Below are positions 28,420 through 38,116 of a DNA stretch of 54,049 bases, piece by piece (the first letter of the stretch is position 1; each line of letters opens with the position of its first letter). The DNA comes from Clostridiaceae bacterium (GTDB lineage: Bacteria; Bacillota; Clostridia; DSM-8532), in contig JAAYKJ010000149.1 of assembly GCA_012522505.1 (NCBI GenBank), positions 1 through 54,049 on the forward strand, read 5' to 3'. Below the pieces are notes generated by a model, which saw nothing but the letters and a program-made list of their open reading frames with translations, did not search any database and was not told where the DNA came from. The translations under genes and the position numbers were made by a program.

Positions 28420-28875
28420 GTGGTTTTGTTGATTCAAAGAAAAAATGAACTATCACAGCTATTAAGGAAAAAAGGTTACAAAATAACCTCACAAAGAAAA
28501 GCCGTTCTGGATGTTGTCATTGAAAATGATGGCGAACACCTCAGTAGCCAGGAAATATATGAACTGGTAAAGAAAAAACACCCTGACGTAGGAATCGCCA
28601 CAATCTACAGAACCCTTCCGGTGCTTGAAGAGCTGGGTTTTGTATATGCGGTTGACTTGGAGGATGGTTGTATCCGGTATGAATTGAACCGTGTCGATCA
28701 GCTGCACAGACATCATCACCTTCTTTGTGAAAGGTGTGGTAAAGTAACCGAGGTAAAAGATGATTTGCTGGATGAAATCGAAGCAAAGATTTATAAGAAC
28801 TACGGTTTTACCATTAAGGATCACAGAGTTAAATTCTACGGGATCTGCGCAGAATGCCAAAGAAAAGCCTTGTAG
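28420..28875 (+). CDS. Fur-family metalloregulator
   Basis: This roughly 151-residue repressor has a winged helix (about 8-85, with KITSQRKAVLDVV and VGIATIYRTLPVLEELG) and a dimerisation domain. The domain carries a His-rich HRHHHLLCERCGKV and a second Cys pair, CAEC, which together suggest a structural zinc site. Fur, Zur and PerR cannot be separated by eye. The start is uncertain: GTG 28420 follows GGGGA by six bases, while TTG 28429 would use GGAAGTG. A terminator follows. Confidence 0.88.
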   Translation: MVLLIQRKNELSQLLRKKGYKITSQRKAVLDVVIENDGEHLSSQEIYELVKKKHPDVGIATIYRTLPVLEELGFVYAVDLEDGCIRYELNRVDQLHRHHHLLCERCGKVTEVKDDLLDEIEAKIYKNYGFTIKDHRVKFYGICAECQRKAL

Positions 28876-28951
28876 CTATTGTCTGTCTCTGTTCTAAACT
28901 ATGTAAAAGTCGCATAAATCCATCGAGTCATTCATGTGAAAAACGAAACCC

Positions 28952-28975
28952 AGGCCTTGATCGGCCTTTTTTTTG
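28952..28975 (+). terminator. Intrinsic terminator after the Fur-family gene
   Basis: AGGCC (28952-28956) pairs with GGCCT (28963-28967), followed by a run of eight T. Confidence 0.75.
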
Positions 28976-29213
28976 TCATAAATGATGGACTGGTTCAATA
29001 TATTATAACAACGAATGAAATGCACATGCTTTATGATTGGGTGACCCGTTTTGAAGTTTTTCACAGGAGATCGATAAAAATAAATCCTCCAGCGGACTCC
29101 GGGAAATACCTAAAGCTCTATTCCCCGGAATATGATCGGAAAAGAGTATTTTTACCGACCCTGATGACAAAGCCAAATGTATTTTGTGAGATTGAAACAG
29201 AGGGGGATACGCT

Positions 29214-30695
29214 GTGGAAAGAGATTACAGGATCTATGAAGATATAGCCCAGAGAACCAATGGGGATATTTATATCGGAGTTGTCGGTCCTGTCAGGACC
29301 GGGAAATCAACGTTTATCAAAAGGTTTATGGATAATCTGGTCATCCCGAATATCACAAACCCTTATGAACGAGAACGTGCCATTGACGAAACACCGCAAA
29401 GCGGTTCAGGGCGGACCATCATGACGACAGAACCAAAATTTATTCCCAATGAAGCAGTTGAAATCACGATGGATAACAATGCGGCCATGAATGTCAGACT
29501 TGTGGATTGTGTTGGGTATCTGGTGAAAAGTGCTTTGGGGTATATGGAGGATGAGCTTCCACGCATGGTGAATACACCATGGGCAGAGCAGGCAATTCCG
29601 TTTGAAGAAGCTGCCGAGTTGGGTACAAGGAAGGTCATTCGGGAACATGCATCCATAGCGATTGCGATGACCACCGACGGATCTTTCACCAATGTCCCCA
29701 GACAGGAATATGAAGAGGCAGAAGAAAAGGTAGTTGCAGAGCTGGAAGCGAACGAAAAACCGTATGTGATCATCCTGAATTCTGCATTTCCCGATCAGCT
29801 CGAAACCAGACAGATGGCTGAAAGGCTGATGGAAAAATACAATAGGCCGGTTATCCCAATGGACTGCCTGAATATGTCTGCCCGAGACATACATGATGTT
29901 ATGAAGACTATCCTATATGAGTTTCCAGTACGCGAGATCGCAATCGACATACCCAGGTGGGTCACAAGACTGGACAGACAGCACTGGTTACGAAACGATA
30001 TTATCAATTATGTTCGGGATGTTCTGTCGGATAATGCTAACATCCGATACATTAACAATAATGTCGGGCGGTTTGAAAACTGTGATTTTATCAAAAGCGG
30101 ACGAATTGCAGAAATGCAGCTTGGCCAAGGTCGCATTAATCTTGAATTGAGCATGGCAGATGGATTGTTCTACAAAATTCTAAATGACGAAACCGGCCTG
30201 GATATTCAAGGAGAGCATGAACTGTTTGGCGTTTTGAAGAAACTCTCCTCTATAAATGATGAATATAAGAAGATTGAATTTGCATTACATGAAGTGAAAA
30301 CAAAGGGTTATGGTGTAGTTACACCACAATTGGATGAATTGACCCTCGAACCGCCGGAAATCATCCGTCAGGGAAATCGGTTTGGGATTAAGCTTCGGGC
30401 CAGCGCACCTTCAATACACATGATTCGTGCAGATATCGAAACCGAGATCGCTCCTCTTGTTGGTTCCGAAAGACAATCGGAAGAGCTGGTGAATTACCTG
30501 CTGAAAGAATTTGAGGGACAGCCCGAAAAACTATGGGATTCCAACATCTTCGGTAAATCCTTATACGACCTGATTACAGAAGGTTTGCAGAATAAGCTGT
30601 ACAGAATGCCAGAGGATGCTCAAATGAAGCTGCAAGAGACACTGCAGAGGATTATCAATGAAGGAAGCGGCGGATTAATCTGCATTATTTTGTAG
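29214..30695 (+). CDS. spoIVA: Stage IV sporulation protein A
   Basis: This ATPase assembles the basement layer of the spore coat around the forespore. The 493-residue protein aligns from memory along its whole length with Bacillus SpoIVA. It shares the P-loop GVVGPVRTGKST, QSGSGRTIMTTEPKF, RLVDCVGY, NTPWAEQAIPFEEAAE, the late APSIHMI block and the conserved C terminus INEGSGGLICIIL. GTG 29214 follows AGAGGGGG by seven bases. Its presence shows a spore former. A sporulation sigma (SigE) promoter is expected, but I could not place one with confidence. Confidence 0.96.
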   Translation: MERDYRIYEDIAQRTNGDIYIGVVGPVRTGKSTFIKRFMDNLVIPNITNPYERERAIDETPQSGSGRTIMTTEPKFIPNEAVEITMDNNAAMNVRLVDCVGYLVKSALGYMEDELPRMVNTPWAEQAIPFEEAAELGTRKVIREHASIAIAMTTDGSFTNVPRQEYEEAEEKVVAELEANEKPYVIILNSAFPDQLETRQMAERLMEKYNRPVIPMDCLNMSARDIHDVMKTILYEFPVREIAIDIPRWVTRLDRQHWLRNDIINYVRDVLSDNANIRYINNNVGRFENCDFIKSGRIAEMQLGQGRINLELSMADGLFYKILNDETGLDIQGEHELFGVLKKLSSINDEYKKIEFALHEVKTKGYGVVTPQLDELTLEPPEIIRQGNRFGIKLRASAPSIHMIRADIETEIAPLVGSERQSEELVNYLLKEFEGQPEKLWDSNIFGKSLYDLITEGLQNKLYRMPEDAQMKLQETLQRIINEGSGGLICIIL

Positions 30696-31066
30696 CAGGC
30701 TTTTGTATAAAATGCCTTGTATTCACCAATATAACTTTTGCACTTCTTCACCCGGTTCTACCCGGGTTTTTTTTTATACCGCACGAGTAACCTGTGAACA
30801 GTATAACCCACAAAGCAAAATTCCCATATGGATTTATTGAAATTCTGGTTTTTTAGTGGTTTCAGTGGTATAATATGAATGAAGAAAATCGAATTCTACG
30901 GCATAACGCAACCCATTCCAAGAATTTCGCAAACTCATTCATTGAGCTGTGAGTAGGCAGATTCAGATACTTTTATTTTCGGGTTTTTGCAGCTTGCAAA
31001 GCTCTAAGCAAAAGCAGCCTTGTAGAACAGCTGCAATATTTTTATACAGAGAAAGGGGAATATTTA
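30696..31066 (+). promoter_or_regulatory. Intergenic region: spoIVA terminator and aminopeptidase promoter
   Basis: ACCCGG (30750-30755) pairs with CCGGGT (30762-30767) before a long T-run, a clear terminator for spoIVA. Further on, TGGTATAAT (30866-30874) is an extended -10 for the downstream aminopeptidase, without a good -35. In the leader, TTGCAGCT (30987-30994) pairs with AGCTGCAA (31029-31036). No gene is visible. Confidence 0.6.
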
Positions 31067-32503
31067 ATGGATGAAATGAAGGAAAAGAGCAAAGGTCAGA
31101 AGCTTTTAGACAAGCTTACTTATAATAGTAAGAATGCGTGGGAAGTAATCCCGGACAGAGAGCTAATTTTCAGTTTCTGTGATGGTTACAAGGCTTTTCT
31201 GGATAAGGCTAAAACGGAACGGACATATGTCCGCGAAGCAGTTCAAGAGGCTGAAAAGCTCGGGTTTGAAGATCTGGATATGATGATAGCCGAAGGGTTA
31301 CCAATTAATCCGGGGGATAAGGTTTACCGTGTTGTCCGGAACAAGGCCGTTATTTTTGCCGTCATAGGAAAACAACCTGTTGAAAAAGGCACCCGTATGG
31401 TTGGAGCGCATGTGGATTGTCCAAGGTTGGATATAAAGCAAAACCCACTGTACGAGAACACCGAAATGGCATTCCTGAAAACGCATTATTATGGCGGAAT
31501 CAAGAAATATCAATGGCTGACAATTCCACTTGCCCTGCACGGTGTAATTTTGAAAAAGGATGGCAGCGTAGTAGATATTTGTATTGGTGAAGACCAGGGA
31601 GACCCAGCTTTTACGATCACAGATCTGCTGCCACATCTTGCTAAGGATCAGATGCAAAAGAAACTGCACGAAGCCATCTCTGGTGAAGGTATGAACGCTC
31701 TATCCGGTTCCATTCCATATGATGATAAGGAAGTTAAGGATAAGGTAAAGCTGAATATTCTGAATCTACTCAACGAGAAATATGATATCACTGAAGAAGA
31801 TTTGATTTCGTCCGAGTTAGAGCTTGTGCCCGCCTTCAAAGCAAAGGATGTCGGCTTTGACAGAAGCATGATCGGAGCGTATGGACAGGATGACAGGGTT
31901 TGCGCGTATACAGGGATGATGGCTTTATTCGATGTGAAAGATCCTGATTATACTGCCATTTGTGTTCTAACCGATAAAGAAGAGATTGGGAGCGTAGGAA
32001 ATACGGGAGCAGAATCACGATTTTTGGAAGATTTCCTTGCTGACCTATGCGATATGACTACAGACAATTATTCGGATATTCTGCTGCGCCGTTGCCTGAA
32101 CAATTCGGTTATGCTGTCAGCTGATGTCAATGCCGCATTGGATCCGAATTTCGAAGGAACCCATGATAAGTTCAACGCTGCATACCTTGGAAAAGGCTTG
32201 GCTATTCTTAAGTTTAGCGGCGCACGAGGTAAATCAGGCGCATCGGATGCCCATGCCGAGGTCGTTTCAAGGATCAGAAAGTTATTTAATGACAATGACA
32301 TTCCATGGCATACTACAGAGTTAGGTGCAATTGACAAAGGTGGCGGTGGCACAATCGCCCAATTTATTGCAAACCTTGGAGTGGATGTCATCGATTGTGG
32401 TGTTCCCGTGCTCAGTATGCACTCTCCATTCGAGATTACTTCAAAGGCAGATGTTTATGCTGCATACAAGGGCTATAAAGCTTTTCTGAAAAAACTCGAA
32501 TAG
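31067..32503 (+). CDS. M18-family metal-dependent aminopeptidase
   Basis: This 478-residue cytosolic aminopeptidase is of the aspartyl-aminopeptidase (M18) family, which forms dodecameric cages. The zinc ligands sit in GAHVDCPRL, GQDDRVCAYT, the catalytic-Glu motif TDKEEIGSVG, SADVNAAL and LSMHSPFEI. ATG 31067 follows AAAGGGGAA by seven bases. It is likely a housekeeping peptidase releasing N-terminal, often acidic, residues. It has its own promoter region. Confidence 0.93.
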   Translation: MDEMKEKSKGQKLLDKLTYNSKNAWEVIPDRELIFSFCDGYKAFLDKAKTERTYVREAVQEAEKLGFEDLDMMIAEGLPINPGDKVYRVVRNKAVIFAVIGKQPVEKGTRMVGAHVDCPRLDIKQNPLYENTEMAFLKTHYYGGIKKYQWLTIPLALHGVILKKDGSVVDICIGEDQGDPAFTITDLLPHLAKDQMQKKLHEAISGEGMNALSGSIPYDDKEVKDKVKLNILNLLNEKYDITEEDLISSELELVPAFKAKDVGFDRSMIGAYGQDDRVCAYTGMMALFDVKDPDYTAICVLTDKEEIGSVGNTGAESRFLEDFLADLCDMTTDNYSDILLRRCLNNSVMLSADVNAALDPNFEGTHDKFNAAYLGKGLAILKFSGARGKSGASDAHAEVVSRIRKLFNDNDIPWHTTELGAIDKGGGGTIAQFIANLGVDVIDCGVPVLSMHSPFEITSKADVYAAYKGYKAFLKKLE

Positions 32504-32521
32504 TCGCGTATCAATTAGAAT

Positions 32522-32570
32522 GCAAGGGGACAGATCACATTCACAAAAGCATTAAGACAGGTTCCCTTGC
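32522..32570 (+). terminator. Long-loop stem after the aminopeptidase gene
   Basis: GCAAGGGGAC (32522-32531) pairs with GTTCCCTTGC (32561-32570), ten pairs including one G-U, followed by TTT. The loop is 29 bases, so it is a weak or atypical terminator. Confidence 0.4.
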
Positions 32571-32699
32571 TTTCAAAACAATCAAGAGAGGTCAAATCCT
32601 TATTGACCATAGAAAACCTTGCCCAAATTGCAGCTATTTACCAGCATATTACATACTGTCAGTTACCTGAACCTTAGCCGGAGGGGAAAGGACGATCCC

Positions 32700-35600
32700 A
32701 TGAAGAAAATAGGATTCCTTTTGTTTACATATATAATTCTTTTCATTTTGCCTGTTCCTGTTTTTGCTGTAGAAGACAAGCAAGAACCGGAAATTAAGGT
32801 TTATGTTAACGATACCAAACTACAATTCGATGTCCCTCCAATTTTTATCAACGGTCGCACCATGGTACCAATCAGGATGGTATTTGAATCTCTTGGCGCT
32901 GATGTTGAGTGGAACAATGACACCAAAACCGCCTCCATCTCAAAGGGGGGAAAAAATGTCCTCGTACAGTTAGATAACAGAATTGCACAAGTAGACGGAA
33001 AAGCTGTTCAAATGGATGTGCCGGCAACCGGTATTGACGGGCGTATTTTAGTACCTGTCCGTTTTATCAGTGAAAATCTTGATTTAAAGGTGGATTGGGT
33101 GAATTCAACAAAAACCGTCTTTATCAATGAACTGGCTGAAGGCAACATCACAGGGAACCAGAGTAGGGGAAGGTTTGCATCCGATAATGTATGGAATTAT
33201 TATATTCTGCAAAACAATACTCTGATCAGAGAGCACATCGCTACAAAAAATCAGAGCAAGGTAGCCGATCACATTCTATCTGATCTTCACTTCTACAAGG
33301 AATGGATTTATTGTGTCGGGATTGATCAGGGCGTACATAAAGTAATCCGGCTTAGAAAAAGTGGCATAGGAAAAGAGGTTATTGTCGATACGCCAGTAGA
33401 TTCATTTCAGATCGCCAACGACTGGATTTATTACAGCGATTCCAGAGATCAAACCGTTCTTTACAGAACGAAAACAGACGGTTCTGAAACCATGGAAGTC
33501 ATCCATGATGGTAACTTTTCACCAAAGAGTTGGTTTGTCCGTGATGGATGGGTTTTTTATCAAAATCTGCGTACAAATACAATATCCCGTACCCGCATTG
33601 ACGGATCAGATTCATTTAGCCTAACAAGCTTGTTTGCCGGGTCAGAAATCATCACAAGCAAAAGTAAAGATGACGCAAAGGTGACCTTTGATTTGAAATT
33701 AATGGACGATAGGTTTCTGTATCTCATCCTTGATACGGGACATAACCAGTCATCCGGAATATACAGGCTTCTCCTTACTGGTGGCAGACCACAGTTGATT
33801 ATCAATAAGCTTCCTTTGTCCATCAATATGGATAAAGAGTGGCTGTACATGGCTGTGGAAGAGCAGGGAAACAGTAAGTTGATAAAGCTTAAAAAGGATG
33901 GTACCGCACAACTGACCATAAATGAGTATAAGGAAAATGACATTCCTCAAGATATTTATGTTCACAATTCTTCCCTATACTATACATTGCTTCGTGGGAG
34001 TAATAAGCTGGAATTCTTTAATATGAACCCGGATGGAGAAAATATCGAGAAGATTGTCTGGGAATATAATACATATTATTCGAGGGTTAAAAAGGTTTTA
34101 TCAGAAACCGCTTCTGCTCACTCCTCACTAAACAGTATCAGCACTTTTCAGGTTTCCCAACTGAAAACCAAAGAACAGTCTCAAACCATTGCAAGTGAGC
34201 ACAAAATTAATCAAACCGACTCTCTATACTATCAAGTAATCGAAGAAAATGATACTGATCTGGAAATATGGATGGATTACAAATATATTTATTCACGAAG
34301 GTACGATGAAAAAACCTGGGGTATCAGAGAGCATGACAGTGGCAAGAATTTTATGCAAAAAACTGTTTTCGCATCCATAGTGCCCAGCGAAGAGTTGTGT
34401 AACAACCTTACCATATCAGAACAAAATGATAAAATCATTCTTCGTGGATCAGGAGCGTTTCAAGACCTGATGTATGCCATTGCAGGCGGTGAAGAGCTTA
34501 TATTTAACAACCCTTCCGACTTTTTTGAAACAGTGACCTTGGAAATTGTTATCGATAAAGAAAGCTATCTGATAGATGCATTGACGCTGGAGATGATTTA
34601 TTACCACGGGACAGACCAACAAGGGGTTCAAAGTCAAACCTGCCGTTATTCCTTCACAAACAGTCAATTCAACAGAACGCTGTTATACAGGCCTCCTTCA
34701 CTGGACGAATCTTTGAATCTGAAAAAGCAGACCGATTATAAGATAGAGCTGGCGCAGAACCTGATCAAAAAAAGTGAGTACCAGGAGGCAATCCAGCTTC
34801 TGGATGATGCCATCAGTCTATACAGTAAGGCGCAAAATGCCTATTTATACAAAGGACATGTGCTGTATAACCTTGGTAATTATAAAGAAGCCATACTGGC
34901 TTATGAACAGTACCGTGAATTTGCGCCATACAATATTAACGTACATTCCCATGAAGGTTGGTGTTACTTGAAGCTTGGGAACATTGCAAAAGCCGAACAG
35001 ATGGCCAAAATAGTGCTTAATTTGGATCAGAATAATACTCAAGGGCTAAACCTGATGGGATCGATTGCCGCCATAAATGAAGATTACAACGATGCGAGTG
35101 AATTCTTACAGACCGCGTTCTCCCTTGACAGCAATTATTATGAGCCGCATTTGAACTATGCTTCAGTCTTATTTAGTTCAGGTAATTTTACCAGGTGCAT
35201 TCAGACGGTAGACGAATTTTTGCATCGTTTCCCATATGACAGGGAGCTAATGTATCTTAAAGCACAAAGCTTATCCAGGCAGGGTAAGTCAGCGGAAGCG
35301 ATCCGGGTATATAATCAAATCCTGGATTTAAATCCGTCGAATGATTTTGTAACGATGACTTATATCGCCATTGAATATGAATCCCTTCAGAACTATACAA
35401 GAGCGAAGGAATATGCGAATAAAGCGCAGGCGATATACCCTGAATACAGTCTTTTAAAAAACCTGCTTGAAAAGCTGATCTATGATCAGTCAACAACTTC
35501 ATCCCAGAAGCTTGTGGATTTCATCCGGAAATATTATTTGTTTTACAGGGAAGATGAAACGGTTATCAAGGCATTTGAAGAGATCACTGCGAAGCTTAAT

Positions 35601-36287
35601 AGCTATACAATCCAAGATGTTGAAAAGCTATTGGAAACCATAAAAAACCCCCAGGACAATTCCAGCTATGTATTGTCCGGCAAAGACTACTCCAATTATA
35701 TGACGGGGTTTAACAAATCTTTTATGAAAACAGAAATTAAAGGAGACATCGTCTATTGTGGAATGCAGACCTTTCCACAGGTAATTGGCATCCAGTTCAC
35801 TGAATTTATTCAAGACATCGAGAAAACGGAAGAAAAAACACTCATTCTTGATTTGAGGGATAACAGCGGTGGACTATCGAACGAAGCGAATATTATCCTT
35901 GATGCACTTTTGCCTGAATGCACGCCCAGTTATATTATTGAAAGGAACGGGTACATAAGTACTTTCCGGTCTGGAAAGAATTATACACAGTTTAAAAAGA
36001 TCGGCATACTGGTGAATGAAAACACCGCCAGCAGCTCGGAATTACTTGCCCTCGGGTTAAAAACCTATTTAGACAATGTTACAATTATTGGAAAACATAC
36101 AGTAGGGCAGGGGGTAGGCCAAACTGTTTACCTGGACCGCATGAAACAATATGCTATTTTCCTTGTAAACCACTACTGGAATGTTTTGCAGGATAACATC
36201 CATGACGAAGGCCTACCCATCGATATCATCGTCGGTGATGAAGATCCCGATTATGCGAAGGCACTTGATAAATTCCTGAAAGAATAA
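32700..36287 (+). CDS. Secreted multidomain protein: stalk domain, beta-propeller, TPRs, S41-protease-like end
   Basis: This 1195-residue protein has several visible modules. A signal peptide spans about 1-23. A Cu-amine-oxidase-like stalk domain (about 28-145) carries two GR(T/I)(M/L)VP(I/V)R motifs. A repetitive DUF5050-like propeller region spans about 160-460. TPR repeats fill about 677-960, and an S41/CtpA-like domain covers about 1000-1195. In the last, LILDLRDNSGG and ENTASSSELLALGLK are typical, with the nucleophile position at Ser1111. The expected catalytic Lys of the GKG motif is Gln1137 (GKHTVGQGVGQ), and no PDZ domain is visible. ATG 32700 follows AAAGGA. A degenerate copy of part of its TPR region (35233-35369) lies at 37828-37978. 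Confidence 0.82.
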   Translation: MKKIGFLLFTYIILFILPVPVFAVEDKQEPEIKVYVNDTKLQFDVPPIFINGRTMVPIRMVFESLGADVEWNNDTKTASISKGGKNVLVQLDNRIAQVDGKAVQMDVPATGIDGRILVPVRFISENLDLKVDWVNSTKTVFINELAEGNITGNQSRGRFASDNVWNYYILQNNTLIREHIATKNQSKVADHILSDLHFYKEWIYCVGIDQGVHKVIRLRKSGIGKEVIVDTPVDSFQIANDWIYYSDSRDQTVLYRTKTDGSETMEVIHDGNFSPKSWFVRDGWVFYQNLRTNTISRTRIDGSDSFSLTSLFAGSEIITSKSKDDAKVTFDLKLMDDRFLYLILDTGHNQSSGIYRLLLTGGRPQLIINKLPLSINMDKEWLYMAVEEQGNSKLIKLKKDGTAQLTINEYKENDIPQDIYVHNSSLYYTLLRGSNKLEFFNMNPDGENIEKIVWEYNTYYSRVKKVLSETASAHSSLNSISTFQVSQLKTKEQSQTIASEHKINQTDSLYYQVIEENDTDLEIWMDYKYIYSRRYDEKTWGIREHDSGKNFMQKTVFASIVPSEELCNNLTISEQNDKIILRGSGAFQDLMYAIAGGEELIFNNPSDFFETVTLEIVIDKESYLIDALTLEMIYYHGTDQQGVQSQTCRYSFTNSQFNRTLLYRPPSLDESLNLKKQTDYKIELAQNLIKKSEYQEAIQLLDDAISLYSKAQNAYLYKGHVLYNLGNYKEAILAYEQYREFAPYNINVHSHEGWCYLKLGNIAKAEQMAKIVLNLDQNNTQGLNLMGSIAAINEDYNDASEFLQTAFSLDSNYYEPHLNYASVLFSSGNFTRCIQTVDEFLHRFPYDRELMYLKAQSLSRQGKSAEAIRVYNQILDLNPSNDFVTMTYIAIEYESLQNYTRAKEYANKAQAIYPEYSLLKNLLEKLIYDQSTTSSQKLVDFIRKYYLFYREDETVIKAFEEITAKLNSYTIQDVEKLLETIKNPQDNSSYVLSGKDYSNYMTGFNKSFMKTEIKGDIVYCGMQTFPQVIGIQFTEFIQDIEKTEEKTLILDLRDNSGGLSNEANIILDALLPECTPSYIIERNGYISTFRSGKNYTQFKKIGILVNENTASSSELLALGLKTYLDNVTIIGKHTVGQGVGQTVYLDRMKQYAIFLVNHYWNVLQDNIHDEGLPIDIIVGDEDPDYAKALDKFLKE

Positions 36288-36446
36288 AGACAATATGACA
36301 TGCTATGATAGATGCATATCAATAAGTATTATCGCTTAGAAATAAAATAATAATGTTTTATTAGCCGGGTGTAAAGAATCCCTTGCTAATAGGTAATAGG
36401 ATAGTGGGAAAGAGAGCCTGATTATGCTGTAAAGGATACCGCTTTG

Positions 36447-37433
36447 TTATTCTTTGTTCATCTGGGACGGGTGAAAATTGGATAAAGGATTGCTGTCTAC
36501 AGCGGTTTTTAGCTGTTGTGCGTCAAGATGCGTATATATTTCGGTAGTAGAGATACTTTCATGGCCAAGCAGTTCCTGCAAAGACCGTATATCCACATGG
36601 CCATATCGGTACATCAGAGTAGCGGCCGTATGTCTTAGTTTATGCGTTGAATATCGCTTTGGATCCAAACCTGCAGATACAATGTATTTTTTAACAATAT
36701 GCTGCACAGTAGCCTTGCTGATGCGTTGCTTACGTTCACTAAGAAACAAGGCATTTTTATCTTTTACGCCCTCTACAGGGCGCGCTTTCATATAATCTCT
36801 GATAGCTTCAGTACAAGCAGAGTTTAAAGGTATGATTCTTTCTTTATCACCCTTACCAATGACCGTTAAGGTATTATTTCTTATATTATTCAGGTTAATT
36901 CCTACCAATTCAGATAATCGAATACCGCAATTCAGGAACAGTGTTAGAATAGCGTAATCACGAACGCCATGTTTCCCATCAACTGATTTTAACAGCTTTT
37001 TGCTTTCATCAATGTTCAAATATCGCGGCAGACGCTTAACGATTTTAGGTGATTCCAGCTCCAAAGCAGGGTTTTTATCCAATACTTTTGCTTTGTTCGT
37101 TAAATAATTGAAAAAGGATTTCAAACTTGCAACTTTTCTTGCTCTTGCATATGCCGAATTAGAACGACTATTGCTTACAAATGACATATATGAATATAAA
37201 TCACTTAATGTTATGTGTTTCAAAAGTTTTTCATCTATATCCGAAATATCTATTGTATTATAATCAACAGATGCTGGAACCAGTTTTCTTTGCAGTTTTA
37301 AAAAACGCAAAAACACACGAAGATCGTAAAAATAAACTTGAACGGTGTTGGGGGATTTTCCCTTTATTGTTTGCATATAGTTTAAAAAATCAATTAATAT
37401 GATTGGAGCGCCTTCAAATTTATCATTTATCAT
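36447..37433 (-). CDS. Tyrosine recombinase (XerC/XerD-like)
   Basis: This 328-residue site-specific recombinase has an N-terminal core-binding domain (about 10-115) and a C-terminal catalytic domain. The active-site residues are in place: Arg in CGIRLSELVG, Lys in VIGKGDKERIIP, His-x-x-Arg in STHKLRHTAATLM, His in LLGHESISTTEIYTH and the nucleophile Tyr in the same motif. ATG 37433 follows GAGG by about eight bases. It could be a chromosome-dimer-type Xer or a remnant integrase. It stands alone, with no phage or element genes, but abuts a repeat-rich 900-base gap. Confidence 0.92.
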   Translation of the reverse strand: MINDKFEGAPIILIDFLNYMQTIKGKSPNTVQVYFYDLRVFLRFLKLQRKLVPASVDYNTIDISDIDEKLLKHITLSDLYSYMSFVSNSRSNSAYARARKVASLKSFFNYLTNKAKVLDKNPALELESPKIVKRLPRYLNIDESKKLLKSVDGKHGVRDYAILTLFLNCGIRLSELVGINLNNIRNNTLTVIGKGDKERIIPLNSACTEAIRDYMKARPVEGVKDKNALFLSERKQRISKATVQHIVKKYIVSAGLDPKRYSTHKLRHTAATLMYRYGHVDIRSLQELLGHESISTTEIYTHLDAQQLKTAVDSNPLSNFHPSQMNKE

Positions 37434-37788
37434 ATGTAAAACCTCGAATATAAATTGCTTCTTTTATTAATTGCCTGATTTAATGATATCGAATATAAGC
37501 ATTAAAATCAAGCACAACGGATAAAGGAAAGTATCGGTTATCAACCGCCTGTAAAAGAATCCAACGATATAGAATAATATGATTTTAACAATTATCACAA
37601 TCAGACATGTTACACATTATCAAATTGTTATACATGGATTTAAAAATTCATATAGGTTTTGACGTCATTAATGCTAACACCGGTGATTCTAAGAAATCCA
37701 ATTAAGTTCAGAGGAAAGTAAAATTGAAGATAAATTAATTCCAGCTAGGTAATTACAAATTATATAAAAGGTAATAAATATATTTTTA

Positions 37789-38005
37789 GCTGAAATCAGC
37801 TCATGCATGACGCGCAGATATTTCATGCATATGACAGAGAGCTGATGTATCTTAAAGCAAGCACAAAGCTTATCCAGGCAGGGTAAGTCATCGGAAGCTA
37901 TCCGGGTTATATATATTCAAATCCTGGATTTAAATCCGTAGAATGATTTTGTAGCGATTATAGATTATAGATAGCGCCGAAACCGAGTCATGCAGGATAC
38001 GCAGA
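37789..38005 (+). repeat. Imperfect 30-bp direct repeats flanking the duplicated fragment
   Basis: The segments 37789-37818 and 37976-38005 match at 22 of 30 positions without gaps (both end in ACGCAGA or GCGCAGA). They bracket the pseudogene fragment. No such repeats were noticed at the parent locus. Confidence 0.45.
37828..37978 (+). pseudogene. Degenerate duplicate of part of the TPR/S41 gene
   Basis: This stretch matches 35233-35369 of the large secreted-protein gene in the same orientation. About 125 aligned bases show six substitutions and a few small indels. A four-base AAGC insertion breaks the frame, and a TCG codon became TAG. It is a non-coding relic about 2.6 kb from its parent, with the recombinase gene in between. 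Confidence 0.85.
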
Positions 38006-38040
38006 GTTATATATCATATATAGCTTTACTTACCCCTCCT

Positions 38041-38070
38041 CATTCAACGAAATTATTATTTCGTTGAATG
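38041..38070 (+). repeat. Perfect 13-bp palindrome
   Basis: The arms 38041-38053 and 38058-38070 are exact inverted copies around a four-base TATT loop. The arm core is ATTCAACGAAAT. A T-rich but interrupted stretch follows, so it may be a terminator remnant or a recombination site. Confidence 0.7.
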
Positions 38071-38116
38071 TTAGATTATTTTATACACATTGATTCATAG
38101 AAAACAACTGTCCCCT

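Noticed and set aside
28936-29247. 103-codon frame between the Fur-family gene and spoIVA
   Set aside because: Its start lies before the intrinsic terminator at 28952-28975, it has no ribosome site, and it overlaps the start of spoIVA. Later in-frame starts also lack ribosome sites.
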